A stretch of DNA of 64,000 bases from Paragonimus westermani (lineage: Eukaryota; Platyhelminthes; Trematoda; Plagiorchiida; Troglotrematidae): contig QNGE01002356.1 of the NCBI GenBank assembly GCA_008508345.1, forward strand, positions 1-64,000, written 5' to 3'. The notes under the pieces are model-generated. The model had not been told where the DNA came from, made no database searches, and was given only the letters and a program-made list of their open reading frames with translations. Both the position numbers and the translations under genes were made by a program. This document shows, piece after piece, positions 1 through 9,647 of the stretch (position 1 is its first letter; every line of letters begins with the position of its first letter).

Positions 1-577
1 GTCTGAAAAATGTCAAGATAGGTCGGCTCTGGCGAGGCAGGGCGGAAAATTCCAAAATCCAGCAAACGATTGGGCAGATTCCAACGCAGGATTTCCTCGA
101 TTCCCCGAAAAACGTAAAAAATTTGAACATCTCACGAACCGTTCATCTAAGACGGAGTTCCGTGTGCCCATCCGTCGTAGAAAAATTTTCTCCCTCAGTG
201 GATAATATGGGGATCAGAAAGAGGACTGTAATTCCACGCGTTAGATAAGAAAATGTGGGGTTATAACATGTACTATGACGAACAATTTGCTAGCGGAATT
301 TTTTGGCAAAGAACTCATACGATATTGTTATTTTTTGCTACAATTACTGGAATATATAAGCCTATCTACTGTTTGTTGTGGTGTTTTGCTATGTAATCGG
401 GATTTATTCGGGCATACGAAGGATTGAGTCGATGATTTGGAGAGCCGCGTGAAGTGAGCGTCTGACAACTAAAGCTTACAAGAGGTCGTTCTGCTGGACT
501 TATTATTAACCGCCGCGTTCACATGTCGAGGGTCGTTAGACGGCGGGGTGGTTATCCACTTAATGCACATCTGTCGT
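1..577. other. Non-genic stretch downstream of LINE
   Basis: No gene is recognised here. The LINE at 578-6235 is on the minus strand, so this stretch lies 3' of its ORF2 stop codon. The first few hundred bases may be its 3' untranslated region. I could not find a poly(A) tract or a short tandem tail marking the end of the element. Confidence 0.4.
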
Positions 578-2132
578 TCAAGTGTTTATCGGACTACGCT
601 CAAAAAGGTCATCAGGTGTTACAGAGAGTTTGAAAATAGACACTGTGTTTGTTGACGTAAGATAGCTGTCCAAACCTCTTTTAAAACGCTGCATGTTGTT
701 ACTGGCTCTAACATTATTTGAAAGTTTATTCCAAATGTAGGAATACTTTACTTTACTTTCCGGGATATCAGGGTTGGCAAGGTGGAACCCTTATTTCTTG
801 GACTGTATGGAGGGCTGTGTTGGAAGTGGACGGTAAACGCTGTGGTAATCACATTTGAATGTATGGGTTTATACAGCAGCGTCAGGTTCAGCTTTAGTCC
901 ACGCAACCAAAGTGGATCAATACCGAGTTTTTCACAGCGCTGTCTGTAGGTGAGCGAAGAAAAATATCCCAATAAGCCTTCGGTACACGATCGTTGAAGG
1001 TTTTCTAACAGACTTGCGTAGATGACGGTAAATGAAAGTGCAATATTCGAGTTGAGGCCGAGAACACATTTTGTAGGGCTTGAGCTTGGCAACTGGTAGA
1101 CTGAACGTCTTTTTGATCCAGCTTATTATTCTTTTAGTTTTTGCTGCCTGGAAGCATACCAGTTCAGGGAAATTGAAGGAGTTTGACTGCCGTATTCCTA
1201 GATTTCTGACCAAAGTGACTGTATAAATATTACTACCATCTAGTTAGATGAAGCCACGAGGTAATTTACAACCATAATTGATGATGTTCGATTTGTCCGC
1301 TGACAACGACATCAGCCATGTTCTGCACCACAACTGCAATGACGCTAGGTCCTGTCGCATACTTTGTAGACAGAAACTGATGTTACTGCCCTGGCGCAAT
1401 GTGTAAACGATTTTGATATCGTCAGCAAACAGAAATGGCTTGCGATGTGTAATAACGTTGTGCAAGTCATTTTTGTACATTAAGAAGAGCAATGGACCAA
1501 GAACGCCTCCTTGGGCCACCCTACTAGTCATTGGTTTTGGTGTTGAGTAGTGCTCCCCTATTTTGAACTTCAATGTATGACGACAGCCAGCTATACAAGG
1601 GATCGTGTATGCCAATAGATGCTATTTTGATCAAGAGGCGCTTATGAGACACACGATCAAAAGTCTTTCGCATATCTAAGAGTATGATAATTACCGCATT
1701 TCCTGCGTCAACCGACGTCGATATATGGTTTAAAAATTCCAGCTGACATGTCATACATGAGTTTTTACTAAAGAAACCGTGCTGTGAAGGGTTAGTGAAG
1801 TTTCGTGTCCTCAAGAACTCGATTATGTGCACCTTTATTATCCTTTCAAAGATTCTCGAGCAGATTGACGTGTGGTTGATGGGGCGATAGTTACCAACGT
1901 CCTGCCTTGGACCACTCTCGTGACGAGGCATAATGACTGAGGTTTTCCACCGAGAACGGAAGGTGCCGGATAAACGTGATGGGTTGAACAAATTGAGTAA
2001 GAGGGTGAGTATGTCCTTACCTGCTTGCTTGACGACCATTGGCGGGATGCCATCTGGTTCGGGATGGATTGAGGGCCTAATGCCAGCTAACTGTAAACGA
2101 ACACTTCGAACATCGATTAGAACATTACTCAA
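578..2132 (-). pseudogene. LINE ORF2, reverse transcriptase and C-terminal part (broken)
   Basis: The frame 2132-1524 carries the fingers and first palm motif: EPDGIPP, NYRPI, SQHGF and LLDMRKTFDRVSH, the last with both aspartates of RT motif A. A frameshift near 1524-1615 then moves to the frame 1615-1244, which has GVLGPLLFL and FADD at 1429-1418 (catalytic Asp pair kept). The thumb follows in 1213-932 (RPQLEY) and 1092-748 (LKLNLTLLYK), then after another shift in KYSYIWNKLSNNVR down to a TGA at 580-578, the likely natural stop. At least three frame changes make this non-functional, although every catalytic motif is still readable. The upstream part of ORF2 lies in the duplicated segment and in 5071-4013. 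Confidence 0.8.
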
Positions 2133-3194
2133 AACTTTATCTTTTTTCGAAGGGATATTAGCAGGTAATGAGGAGCTTTCTATGCTGAACGAGGCAACGC
2201 AGTCTGATTTAAAGATTTCACAAATCGCTACAGGGTCATGGACAACCGTTTTGTCCTTGAGAGTAATAATCTTTATACTTGGTCCCTCATGGACTTTCTC
2301 CGTCTCAATAGTTGCACTGGTTTCGTGCCTCTCTGCTCACTACTGAGCGCGAGTTTCTCTTCGTTTTTTTGACGGAGTTGCGTCTGACGTTCTATGTGTT
2401 TAAACAGCTTGCTCATTTGCATCACCAGGTGCAAGTCTGGTGTTCTTCCGTACCTCGAGTTAAGCATTAAGTCTGTCAGTCGCTTTCGCAGTAAGGATTT
2501 TACCTTTCACATACGAGCCAGCACGTTTTGATTTATTGGGGGCCAAAAGGTCGATACAAAACGTTAGATGTCTGATAAATTCCCTAGCTGCTTTGCTTGG
2601 GCCTGATGTGCGAAAGAAGATCTTAGTAGGGAGGAAAAGGCATTTCAATCAATGAATTCGATCGGACGGTAGAGTAAAACTGTCGGTTTGGTAGCCATAT
2701 TAAAATCAAACAGACATTTGACGACATTATGGACGCTTTCTGGGGATTGTTGTGGAACAGATATTTCTACAGACGAAGTACCTATGGTAAGTATAAGATC
2801 CAAAATATGCCCCTTTCTGGTGGGCGTTAGGACGTGTTGGTTACAAAAATTCAGCTGAATGCATGAAAGGAATTCGGCCTGTTTTGCCGGAGCAGAGAAT
2901 GCGGTCCAGGAGATATAAGGCATGTTAAAGTCACCGCCCTCTAGTTTGTGTTCACAAGACATGTTGGACACATGATTTATCTCCGTAAGGTCAATCAAAT
3001 CATTGCTCGCAGCATTAAGCGGTCTGTAGATACATGTTGCAAGTAGCTCGCGAGAACCAATAGAGGCCGTTAACCACAAGGAGTCCTCGAGTTTATAAAG
3101 TACAGACTCATCAAGTGTGACTGCGAAAAATTTCCCTCTAAGGTATATGCTGCATCCACCTCCTCGTCCTGTGAGACGATCCCTACGAAACATG
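1828..3194. repeat. Copy 1 of an exact 1367-bp duplication
   Basis: The segment is repeated at 3196-4562 with an offset of 1368. The translated frames within both copies are identical, and the first and last bases correspond exactly (tgcaccttta at the left edge, ctacgaaacatg at the right). A single N at 3195 separates the copies. This is best read as two overlapping contig ends that were abutted rather than merged. Confidence 0.9.
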
Positions 3195-3195
3195 N
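3195..3195. other. Assembly gap, single N
   Basis: This is the only ambiguous base I noticed in the window. It sits exactly at the join of the two identical 1367-bp copies, which points to a contig or gap-filling join rather than a biological site. Confidence 0.95.
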
Positions 3196-4562
3196 TGCAC
3201 CTTTATTATCCTTTCAAAGATTCTCGAGCAGATTGACGTGTGGTTGATGGGGCGATAGTTACCAACGTCCTGCCTTGGACCACTCTCGTGACGAGGCATA
3301 ATGACTGAGGTTTTCCACCGAGAACGGAAGGTGCCGGATAAACGTGATGGGTTGAACAAATTGAGTAAGAGGGTGAGTATGTCCTTACCTGCTTGCTTGA
3401 CGACCATTGGCGGGATGCCATCTGGTTCGGGATGGATTGAGGGCCTAATGCCAGCTAACTGTAAACGAACACTTCGAACATCGATTAGAACATTACTCAA
3501 AACTTTATCTTTTTTCGAAGGGATATTAGCAGGTAATGAGGAGCTTTCTATGCTGAACGAGGCAACGCAGTCTGATTTAAAGATTTCACAAATCGCTACA
3601 GGGTCATGGACAACCGTTTTGTCCTTGAGAGTAATAATCTTTATACTTGGTCCCTCATGGACTTTCTCCGTCTCAATAGTTGCACTGGTTTCGTGCCTCT
3701 CTGCTCACTACTGAGCGCGAGTTTCTCTTCGTTTTTTTGACGGAGTTGCGTCTGACGTTCTATGTGTTTAAACAGCTTGCTCATTTGCATCACCAGGTGC
3801 AAGTCTGGTGTTCTTCCGTACCTCGAGTTAAGCATTAAGTCTGTCAGTCGCTTTCGCAGTAAGGATTTTACCTTTCACATACGAGCCAGCACGTTTTGAT
3901 TTATTGGGGGCCAAAAGGTCGATACAAAACGTTAGATGTCTGATAAATTCCCTAGCTGCTTTGCTTGGGCCTGATGTGCGAAAGAAGATCTTAGTAGGGA
4001 GGAAAAGGCATTTCAATCAATGAATTCGATCGGACGGTAGAGTAAAACTGTCGGTTTGGTAGCCATATTAAAATCAAACAGACATTTGACGACATTATGG
4101 ACGCTTTCTGGGGATTGTTGTGGAACAGATATTTCTACAGACGAAGTACCTATGGTAAGTATAAGATCCAAAATATGCCCCTTTCTGGTGGGCGTTAGGA
4201 CGTGTTGGTTACAAAAATTCAGCTGAATGCATGAAAGGAATTCGGCCTGTTTTGCCGGAGCAGAGAATGCGGTCCAGGAGATATAAGGCATGTTAAAGTC
4301 ACCGCCCTCTAGTTTGTGTTCACAAGACATGTTGGACACATGATTTATCTCCGTAAGGTCAATCAAATCATTGCTCGCAGCATTAAGCGGTCTGTAGATA
4401 CATGTTGCAAGTAGCTCGCGAGAACCAATAGAGGCCGTTAACCACAAGGAGTCCTCGAGTTTATAAAGTACAGACTCATCAAGTGTGACTGCGAAAAATT
4501 TCCCTCTAAGGTATATGCTGCATCCACCTCCTCGTCCTGTGAGACGATCCCTACGAAACATG
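3196..4562. repeat. Copy 2 of the exact 1367-bp duplication
   Basis: Identical to 1828-3194. In the direction of LINE transcription (minus strand), the bases above 4562 continue the endonuclease N-terminus and the bases below 1828 continue the reverse transcriptase. Collapsing the two copies therefore restores a normal LINE order. This copy has the intact upstream join and copy 1 has the intact downstream join. Confidence 0.9.
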
Positions 4563-5071
4563 TAATATCCTACGATGCTCATCTGACTGTCTAGGGTGTC
4601 AGGAGAGCACCACGTCTCAGTTACAAAAATGATATGGGGGTTAGACAAAAAGGCAAAGGGTTTGAAAGTGTGCATCTTACTAACCAACAACCTTGCGTTC
4701 ATTAGTAATAAACTTACGAAATTCTTTTTGTCAGATACAGCATATAAACTGCTGAAGAACCTCATGACAGATGGGGCAGTGGGTTGCGGAATACCGAATG
4801 AAAAGGCCTGATCTAAAGAATGTACCGAGTTTCTGCTTATATTCGAGCGGATGTCGTAAAAGTTTGGCTCCATGATAGGAAGTGCTGGAAGAGTACCATT
4901 ATGGAGGGATGGCAGAGGGGGACTTGGGGAGGAGACCAGGTGGCGATTGATGAAACACCGGGGGGTGCACTGAAAAAGGACCGGTTTGGCATACATTTGT
5001 CTTGTTGACATAATAAGGTGATGGCGTACTTGGTGAGGTATATATATTGGGAACTTGTTTCCTAGTAGCAC
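4013..5071 (-). pseudogene. LINE ORF2 N-terminal endonuclease domain
   Basis: An open frame of 352 codons encodes an APE-like endonuclease, the enzyme that nicks target DNA to prime reverse transcription. Visible motifs in order are NARLLVSK (the usual L-x-x-N-A-R-S start), FVTETW with the catalytic Glu, GRGGGCSIY, CIYRPLN, GGDFNMP with the Asp-Asn pair, and HILDLILT. The final catalytic S-D-H motif reads S-V-H (ESVHNVV), so the aspartate is lost and nicking activity is unlikely. The first roughly 110 residues are Pro/Ser/His-rich and may not be part of the domain. The frame ends at 4013 by a stop, while ORF2 should continue toward the RT. The 3' half lies inside the duplicated segment. Confidence 0.75.
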
Positions 5072-5187
5072 TCATACTTTGGGTAGGAGGATGAGTTACT
5101 ACGGAGCTGTCGGATAATGGATGGTGACCGTGACCCCTAGTATAGTAGTAGGTTGATCTGGAAGCAGTGGGAGACAAATTGTGCGGT

Positions 5188-6235
5188 TTACATGCGAAGC
5201 GTCTTTTTCAGAATGTGGTTTTTTAAACCAGATTCATGATGCTTGTAAAGTTCTTTCGGTTTGTTCTTATATTGCAACTCCGAAATACTGTGCTCTGGTG
5301 AACACCTTACAGGTCTCACTGTTGATTCAGAGCATTGTTCAGGTGTTTTGGTCTTGCCGTTGGTATATCCGACTACTCCATATAACGGAGAGAAGTTCCC
5401 CTGGTAAGAAATAGATGGCCCGGCTTGCGAAGCTGCGTCATTATCAGGTGCATTTAGGTTGCTTCTTTCAGCGTTCTGATTAGCTATGGATGCCTTAGGC
5501 CTAGGACTTTTTCTAGTCAAGGCTGCGGTTGACAGAGGGAGAGGCTGAGTACCAGGGGATGTGTTTTTAACAATAACCGTGAGCTTCTTGATCAACAGAT
5601 TGGGAATAACACAACGTTATGAGCAAGTTGTAATACTCTACGTTCCAACCACCTCGGATGACCTTTCCCAGTAGTGAGCTTCGTTGCGAAAACTTGAACG
5701 CGCCTGGTGTTATCAAAGCTAGACGTGGTTTGTTCTCCAGTTTGCGCCTGGACCGGCGACGCAGCAGCAACTCCAGCTGTAACTTGCAGGTTCAGAGAAC
5801 TCGTGGAGCAGTCGAGATCTACGGTCAGATCAATGAGATTGTTGACTGCGTTCTTTTCTCGGAAAATATTGGCTCGCAATATTTCCCTTTGGAGTGGCGT
5901 CTTGTCATCAAACACTTTTATGGACTTGAAATTTGTGTGACGCCCGACTTGCTCTTGTCTTCTGACAAATTCGTTCGCTACAAGTTCACTTGTGAACTGT
6001 ATCAGAAATGGACAGTGCTTCTGCTGTACTTTCTTGCGAAGTCTTAAACAGTAGCACTCTTGTTCTTCCATTTTGCTGGCTTTGAGTAAGATCCTTTTCA
6101 CCGACAACAGAGGTATTCTGTCGGGTACGTTAAAGAACATCACTTTGCTTGCACAGTGTAACCGCTTGTGCAATTCCGTAGCCACACTATTAATAAGCGT
6201 TCCGGCTGCTACGAAGTCTTTGTGACTATGGGTGG
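5188..6235 (-). pseudogene. LINE ORF1 (nucleic-acid-binding protein), frameshifted
   Basis: Two minus-strand frames together resemble the ORF1 protein of trematode CR1-like LINEs. In the upstream frame (to 5592) I see KVMFFNVPD, an acidic/Cys patch (EEQECYCLRLRKK), CPFLIQFTSELVANEFVRR and KTPLQREILRA. That pattern recalls the RRM-like plus TPLQR region of LINE ORF1 proteins, which coat the RNA and act as chaperones. After a frameshift near 5592, a Ser/Pro/Asn-rich tail continues to 5188. The open frame extends above 6235, but those residues are antisense to the Penelope-like element, so I cut it there. ORF1 proteins diverge fast and this call rests on position and pattern only. Confidence 0.55.
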
Positions 6236-7823
6236 TCGGTTGAAGACTATGTTCACCGATATAGCTTATGGTTTCATAAGGACTCCAATTAATAATCGGT
6301 GTGCTATCACGAGGCAACACCTGCAATCGTTAGGAGAGCTTCAGTCGAAAAACGTGGTTATACATGAGCCTGATAAGGGTTATGGGGCCGTCATTCTAGA
6401 CAAGGATGCGTATGTACAGAAGATATTATCAATATTGGATGACCAAACAAAGTTTCGACGAATAGAGAGAGTGGACAGCATTGGCCAAATAGAGGACCGC
6501 ACAGGACGGCATCTTCAGCTGCTCTTGCAGTTGCGGATTATTGATGAAGTAACGTATAAGTCTCTTAAGCAGTGCGGCTCGTCAACATCTCAACTTTGAG
6601 GCCTACCAAAAACTCACAAGTCTACGATGCCACGTAGGCAAATTTTAGCAATGACAAACTCACCTTACCACAAATTAGCACGCTGGTTGGTAACTGTTCT
6701 AACCCCAGTGAAACAGAAATTTCAGAAATTCTCCACTAAAGATTCCTTTGAATTGATCAGTGACCTGAACAGAATCAATGTTGTTAATGAACTGGTGTGC
6801 TGTATAGATGTTTACACAAATGTCCCGCTGCATGAAACGATTGACTACATTTGTAAGCTCGTTGAAGTGAGCCACACTTCGTTACCATTTCCCACCGACA
6901 TATTGAAGGAAACTTTGCTGCTCTGTACTGAGAATGTCCGTTTTCGTTTTCTTGAACAGTCCTACCGTCAAATGGATGGAGTAGCCATGGGAAGTCCACT
7001 AGGTTCCATCTTAGCAGACTTTTTCATGCTAAAAATTGAGCAACAGCTAGCTACCGAGATAGAAAACTTGTCATATTACAAGCGTTACGTCGATGACACC
7101 TTAATTTTCAGTCGATCGAAACAGATGATAGATAACCTAGTGCAACGTCTAAATAGTTGCCATCCTAATCTGAAGGTCACTTGTGAATTTGAGGTCGTCA
7201 ACTGCCTGCCATTTCTAGATATCCTAATAAGTCGTCGGGAAGATGGCCTGGTTAGAAGAACCGCGTATAGTAAACCCACATGGTCAGGTCAATACTCAAA
7301 CTTTAACAGCTTCACACCGATCCAACACAAACGAGCACTAGTAAATACTCTGTTCACACGAGCAAGGCGAATCTGTACGCCCGACAGCCTCGCTGAGGAA
7401 CTAGATCTGAATACGTCTGTCCTACAATCAAATGGTTACCCCAGAAGGTTCATGGATAGGCACGGCAGACAAAAAATACCATCCAAAAAGGTGGTCACTG
7501 TAGAGAAAAAGAGAGTCTATATAGAGCTACCTTTTAGGGGTGATCACGTCATGCAGCAAACAGCACAGCGATTAAGAAATTTAATTAAACGAACATTTAA
7601 TACAGCTGAACTCCGTGTAATCACTCGGACTCGGAAACTACCAGCTCCTTCAATCAAAGGAGATCAGCCTATCGGCGCCACTTCACATTGTGTTCACCAA
7701 TTCGTATGTAACTGTGGAGAAAGTCACATAGGCAGAATCAAGAGATGCTGGAGCTCCAGAATGAAGGAACATTTACCTAAATGGGTAGAGAAGTCCGTGT
7801 CACCGGGAAATGGTTGTTTCTGA
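6236..7823 (+). pseudogene. Penelope-like reverse transcriptase with GIY-YIG domain, one internal stop
   Basis: One frame stays open for about 1.6 kb except for a TGA at 6597-6599. RT landmarks in order are HEPDKGYGAVILDKDAYV, GLPKTHK just after the stop, CIDVYTNVPL (motif A), YRQMDGVAMGSPLG (motif B), YVDD at 7086-7097 (catalytic Asp pair kept), LPFLDI, then NGYP. The family's GIY-YIG nuclease region follows at 7689-7733 as VHQF-VCNCGESHIG. In relatives these positions read VYxF and YIG, so both tyrosines have become histidine. Past 7823 a frameshift separates the last part of the protein. The stop, the frameshift and the two histidines suggest a recently silenced copy. The PLE assignment is firm. 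The lineage within PLEs is not determined. Confidence 0.88.
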
Positions 7824-8175
7824 AACGCATAAACAGCCAGTTTCCTTAGTCGCTAGACACGTTTTGACCACCAGTCATGCTACCGATCCATCTTGTGCAT
7901 TCAAAATCCTGTTGCGCCATTCCAACCCGTGATTCTTACGGTTTGCCGAAGCAGTTGCAATTAATCGACTCAAACCAGCTCTGTGTTCAGAAACAACTAT
8001 TCGTGAACTTGACCCTTCCCTGGACTTAATGTCTAATCCTAACTTGCTTACTGATTATCCAACCCTCGAATCGATTGTTTTTTAAGAAAGCCCACCCATG
8101 TTATTGTAAGTTTGGTACTGATGAGTCAATACGAAATGCTTGCATCTACCAGTTTTCATGTTCTATCTGCTTCGT
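6236..8175 (+). mobile_element. Penelope-like element, near-complete 3' part
   Basis: This is a Penelope-like retroelement with reverse transcriptase followed by a GIY-YIG endonuclease domain. The 5' end is truncated at the LINE junction near 6235. The coding part runs to about 7823, then continues frameshifted through the usual C-terminal region (AEAVAINRLKPALC near 7948-7990). The tail at about 7860-8175 matches, with the same order of words, a minus-strand copy at 57565-57890. That sets the 3' end near 8175. It is the best-preserved mobile element in the window. Confidence 0.88.
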
Positions 8176-8599
8176 TCGAACTGCTCGAGGGAACCAACTG
8201 TTTCAAATTTCGCATTTATGATGCACAATAGCGGATCTAATTTGGGCAAAATTTCGGCAGGCTCCTCGTTTCTACCGTGTAGTTCCGTTATTCCAGCCTC
8301 AAATTCTCTTATTTTTTGGCCTGATCTATGAATACATTGGTAATGGAAACTAAACATGGTTTGGTGTCGTTCCTTTCGTGTGATGTGCTACTATTTGCTG
8401 TTGAGACTGCCGTTTCAGAAGCGGCCTCTATCTCCTCTGCGATAGCGGGGGTGGGGCAGACGTTGACTGAACAATCTAACGATTTTTCACCTTTCCTCAC
8501 TGTCAACATGCTCTTTTTGCGCAATTTCTGGAAATTGGCTGATTTAACGGACATCCCTATATGATATTCAACTTTTATCAGTGGGTTATCTTCAGAAGG

Positions 8600-9142
8600 T
8601 CTCGAAACAAGTAAATATGACAAAATACAACAAACAGCACGTAGATTTCAGTGATGAAATGATAAAAACGGAATATGCACTAGCTCGCAATAATAACTGG
8701 CCTTTTTTGAACCACGCGAACAAACAAATGGACGGCTTCCCATCGTGCTGTCTACGAGCTATGGAACGGTTGTCGGTAGACAGTCGGATGCGAAGGTGCG
8801 TCCAGTGGACGCCGTAGCTCGGTCAATGTCTCATCTGATACGGGGATGTCCAGAATTTTTGCCTCGACAACAATATTGAAGGCTTCTCCGTTCAGCAAAT
8901 TCAGAATAATGTTGGTGTGGGACTCTGACCTTCCCAACGGGAATACTACCTCCCCACAGCAAACTTTTCGGGATGTGGAATCGATACTTGCACCCTCGCT
9001 GTTGTGGCTCTCGTCGATAATCTCTCTAGGGGGTTCGCTAATGTTTGCATGAGGTGACCGAAGTCTCCAGAGGTGGAAGAAGTAGAAGAATGTTGATCTT
9101 CTTCATGATTCTTTGCGAATTTCGACATTTTGTTTCCTGGCA
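8600..9142 (-). pseudogene. Gypsy-type gag remnant
   Basis: The reading starts at an ATG at 9128-9126 (MSKFAKNHEED). A Ser/Thr-rich stretch follows, then IPHPEKFAVGR and, after a shift, ILNLLNGEAFNIVVEAKIL, RRPLDAP and HPTVYRQPFH. The order P-x-P-x-x-F, LL-(N/D)-GEA, then P-x-HP with R-x-x-FH matches gag proteins of trematode Gypsy/CsRn1-type LTR retrotransposons. Stops break the frame after about 8750, and no protease or polymerase follows. A Penelope-like element ends near 8175. A further Ser/Glu-rich minus-strand frame (8623-8309) may be a continuation but I cannot assign it. The similarity is recognised by eye only. Confidence 0.5.
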
Positions 9143-9151
9143 GGGTCACCA
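9143..9151 (-). other. Putative tRNA-Trp primer binding site of a Gypsy element
   Basis: The minus strand reads TGGTGACCC just upstream of the gag start (ATG at 9128-9126). TGGTGACCC is the first nine bases of the primer binding site complementary to the 3' end of tRNA-Trp, as used by avian retroviruses and, as I recall, by CsRn1-type Gypsy elements of liver flukes. The following bases diverge from the full 18-base site. The position between a would-be LTR and gag is correct. Confidence 0.45.
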
Positions 9152-9305
9152 AATCGTATCATACAAACGGAATGGTAGACAAAGGTTATGACCAAAGATG
9201 TATTTCGCAACACGTAGAGATAATCTAAATACAAGTGTCCTGCTTGTATGTCTGACTGCCCGTTGGTTTGATATCCCCGTGCACAACGTTGATGTAGCGG
9301 TCACT

Positions 9306-9356
9306 TCAAAATCGATCCATGCGCGCTAACCAGTTTCGGCCGTGTGTTACGATGAC
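9306..9356 (+). repeat. 51-bp direct repeat, copy 1
   Basis: This matches 9597-9647 without gaps at 39 of 51 positions by hand count. Most of the differences are transitions. The shared core is TGCGCGCT followed by TTTCGG and GTTAC. Confidence 0.7.
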
Positions 9357-9596
9357 TGTAACATGCAGGCCAGCCGACTCTACTCTGGATGCCCGTGAAT
9401 TCGCGGACCAACCTTCGGGCAACGTGGACGCACCAGGGGACAGCGCTCTTCCGAAGTAGGGGTTCGAACGACAGTTCTGAAAAGAGAAACAATACGAACA
9501 CACATGAGCCGAAGGCCCAGTAAGCCATGCACACGACTTACACAAACGACAGTTAAAACGGCACCGACAACACAGCAGCACGCCCCGTTACACAAC

Positions 9597-9647
9597 TCAA
9601 ATTCAATCCGTGCGCGCTCGCTGGTTTCGGTTGCGCGTTACAATGAC
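9597..9647 (+). repeat. 51-bp direct repeat, copy 2
   Basis: Second copy, starting 291 bp after the first. The spacer between the copies is not itself repeated, as far as I can see. It could be part of an LTR or a diverged satellite unit. Confidence 0.7.

Larger units (their letters stand above)
578..6235 (-). mobile_element. CR1-like non-LTR retrotransposon (LINE), degenerate
   Basis: This is a non-LTR retrotransposon read from high to low coordinates: ORF1 (about 6235-5188), then an apurinic-type endonuclease (5071-4013), then reverse transcriptase (about 2132-1244) and the C-terminal thumb (1213-578). The order, the endonuclease motifs (VTETW, GGDFN, HILDLI) and the RT motifs (NYRPI, QHGF, GVLGPLLFL, FADD, RPQLEY) fit the CR1/Jockey group, which is common in trematodes. 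Frameshifts and stops break it into several frames, so it is dead. A 1367-bp internal segment appears twice around one N. Removing that leaves about 4.3 kb. It abuts the Penelope-like element near 6235, head to head. The clade is inferred from motif style only. Confidence 0.85.

Noticed and set aside
1933..2346. A 137-codon + strand open frame, repeated at 3301-3714
   Set aside because: It is antisense to the LINE reverse transcriptase, appears twice only because of the duplication, and has no domain.
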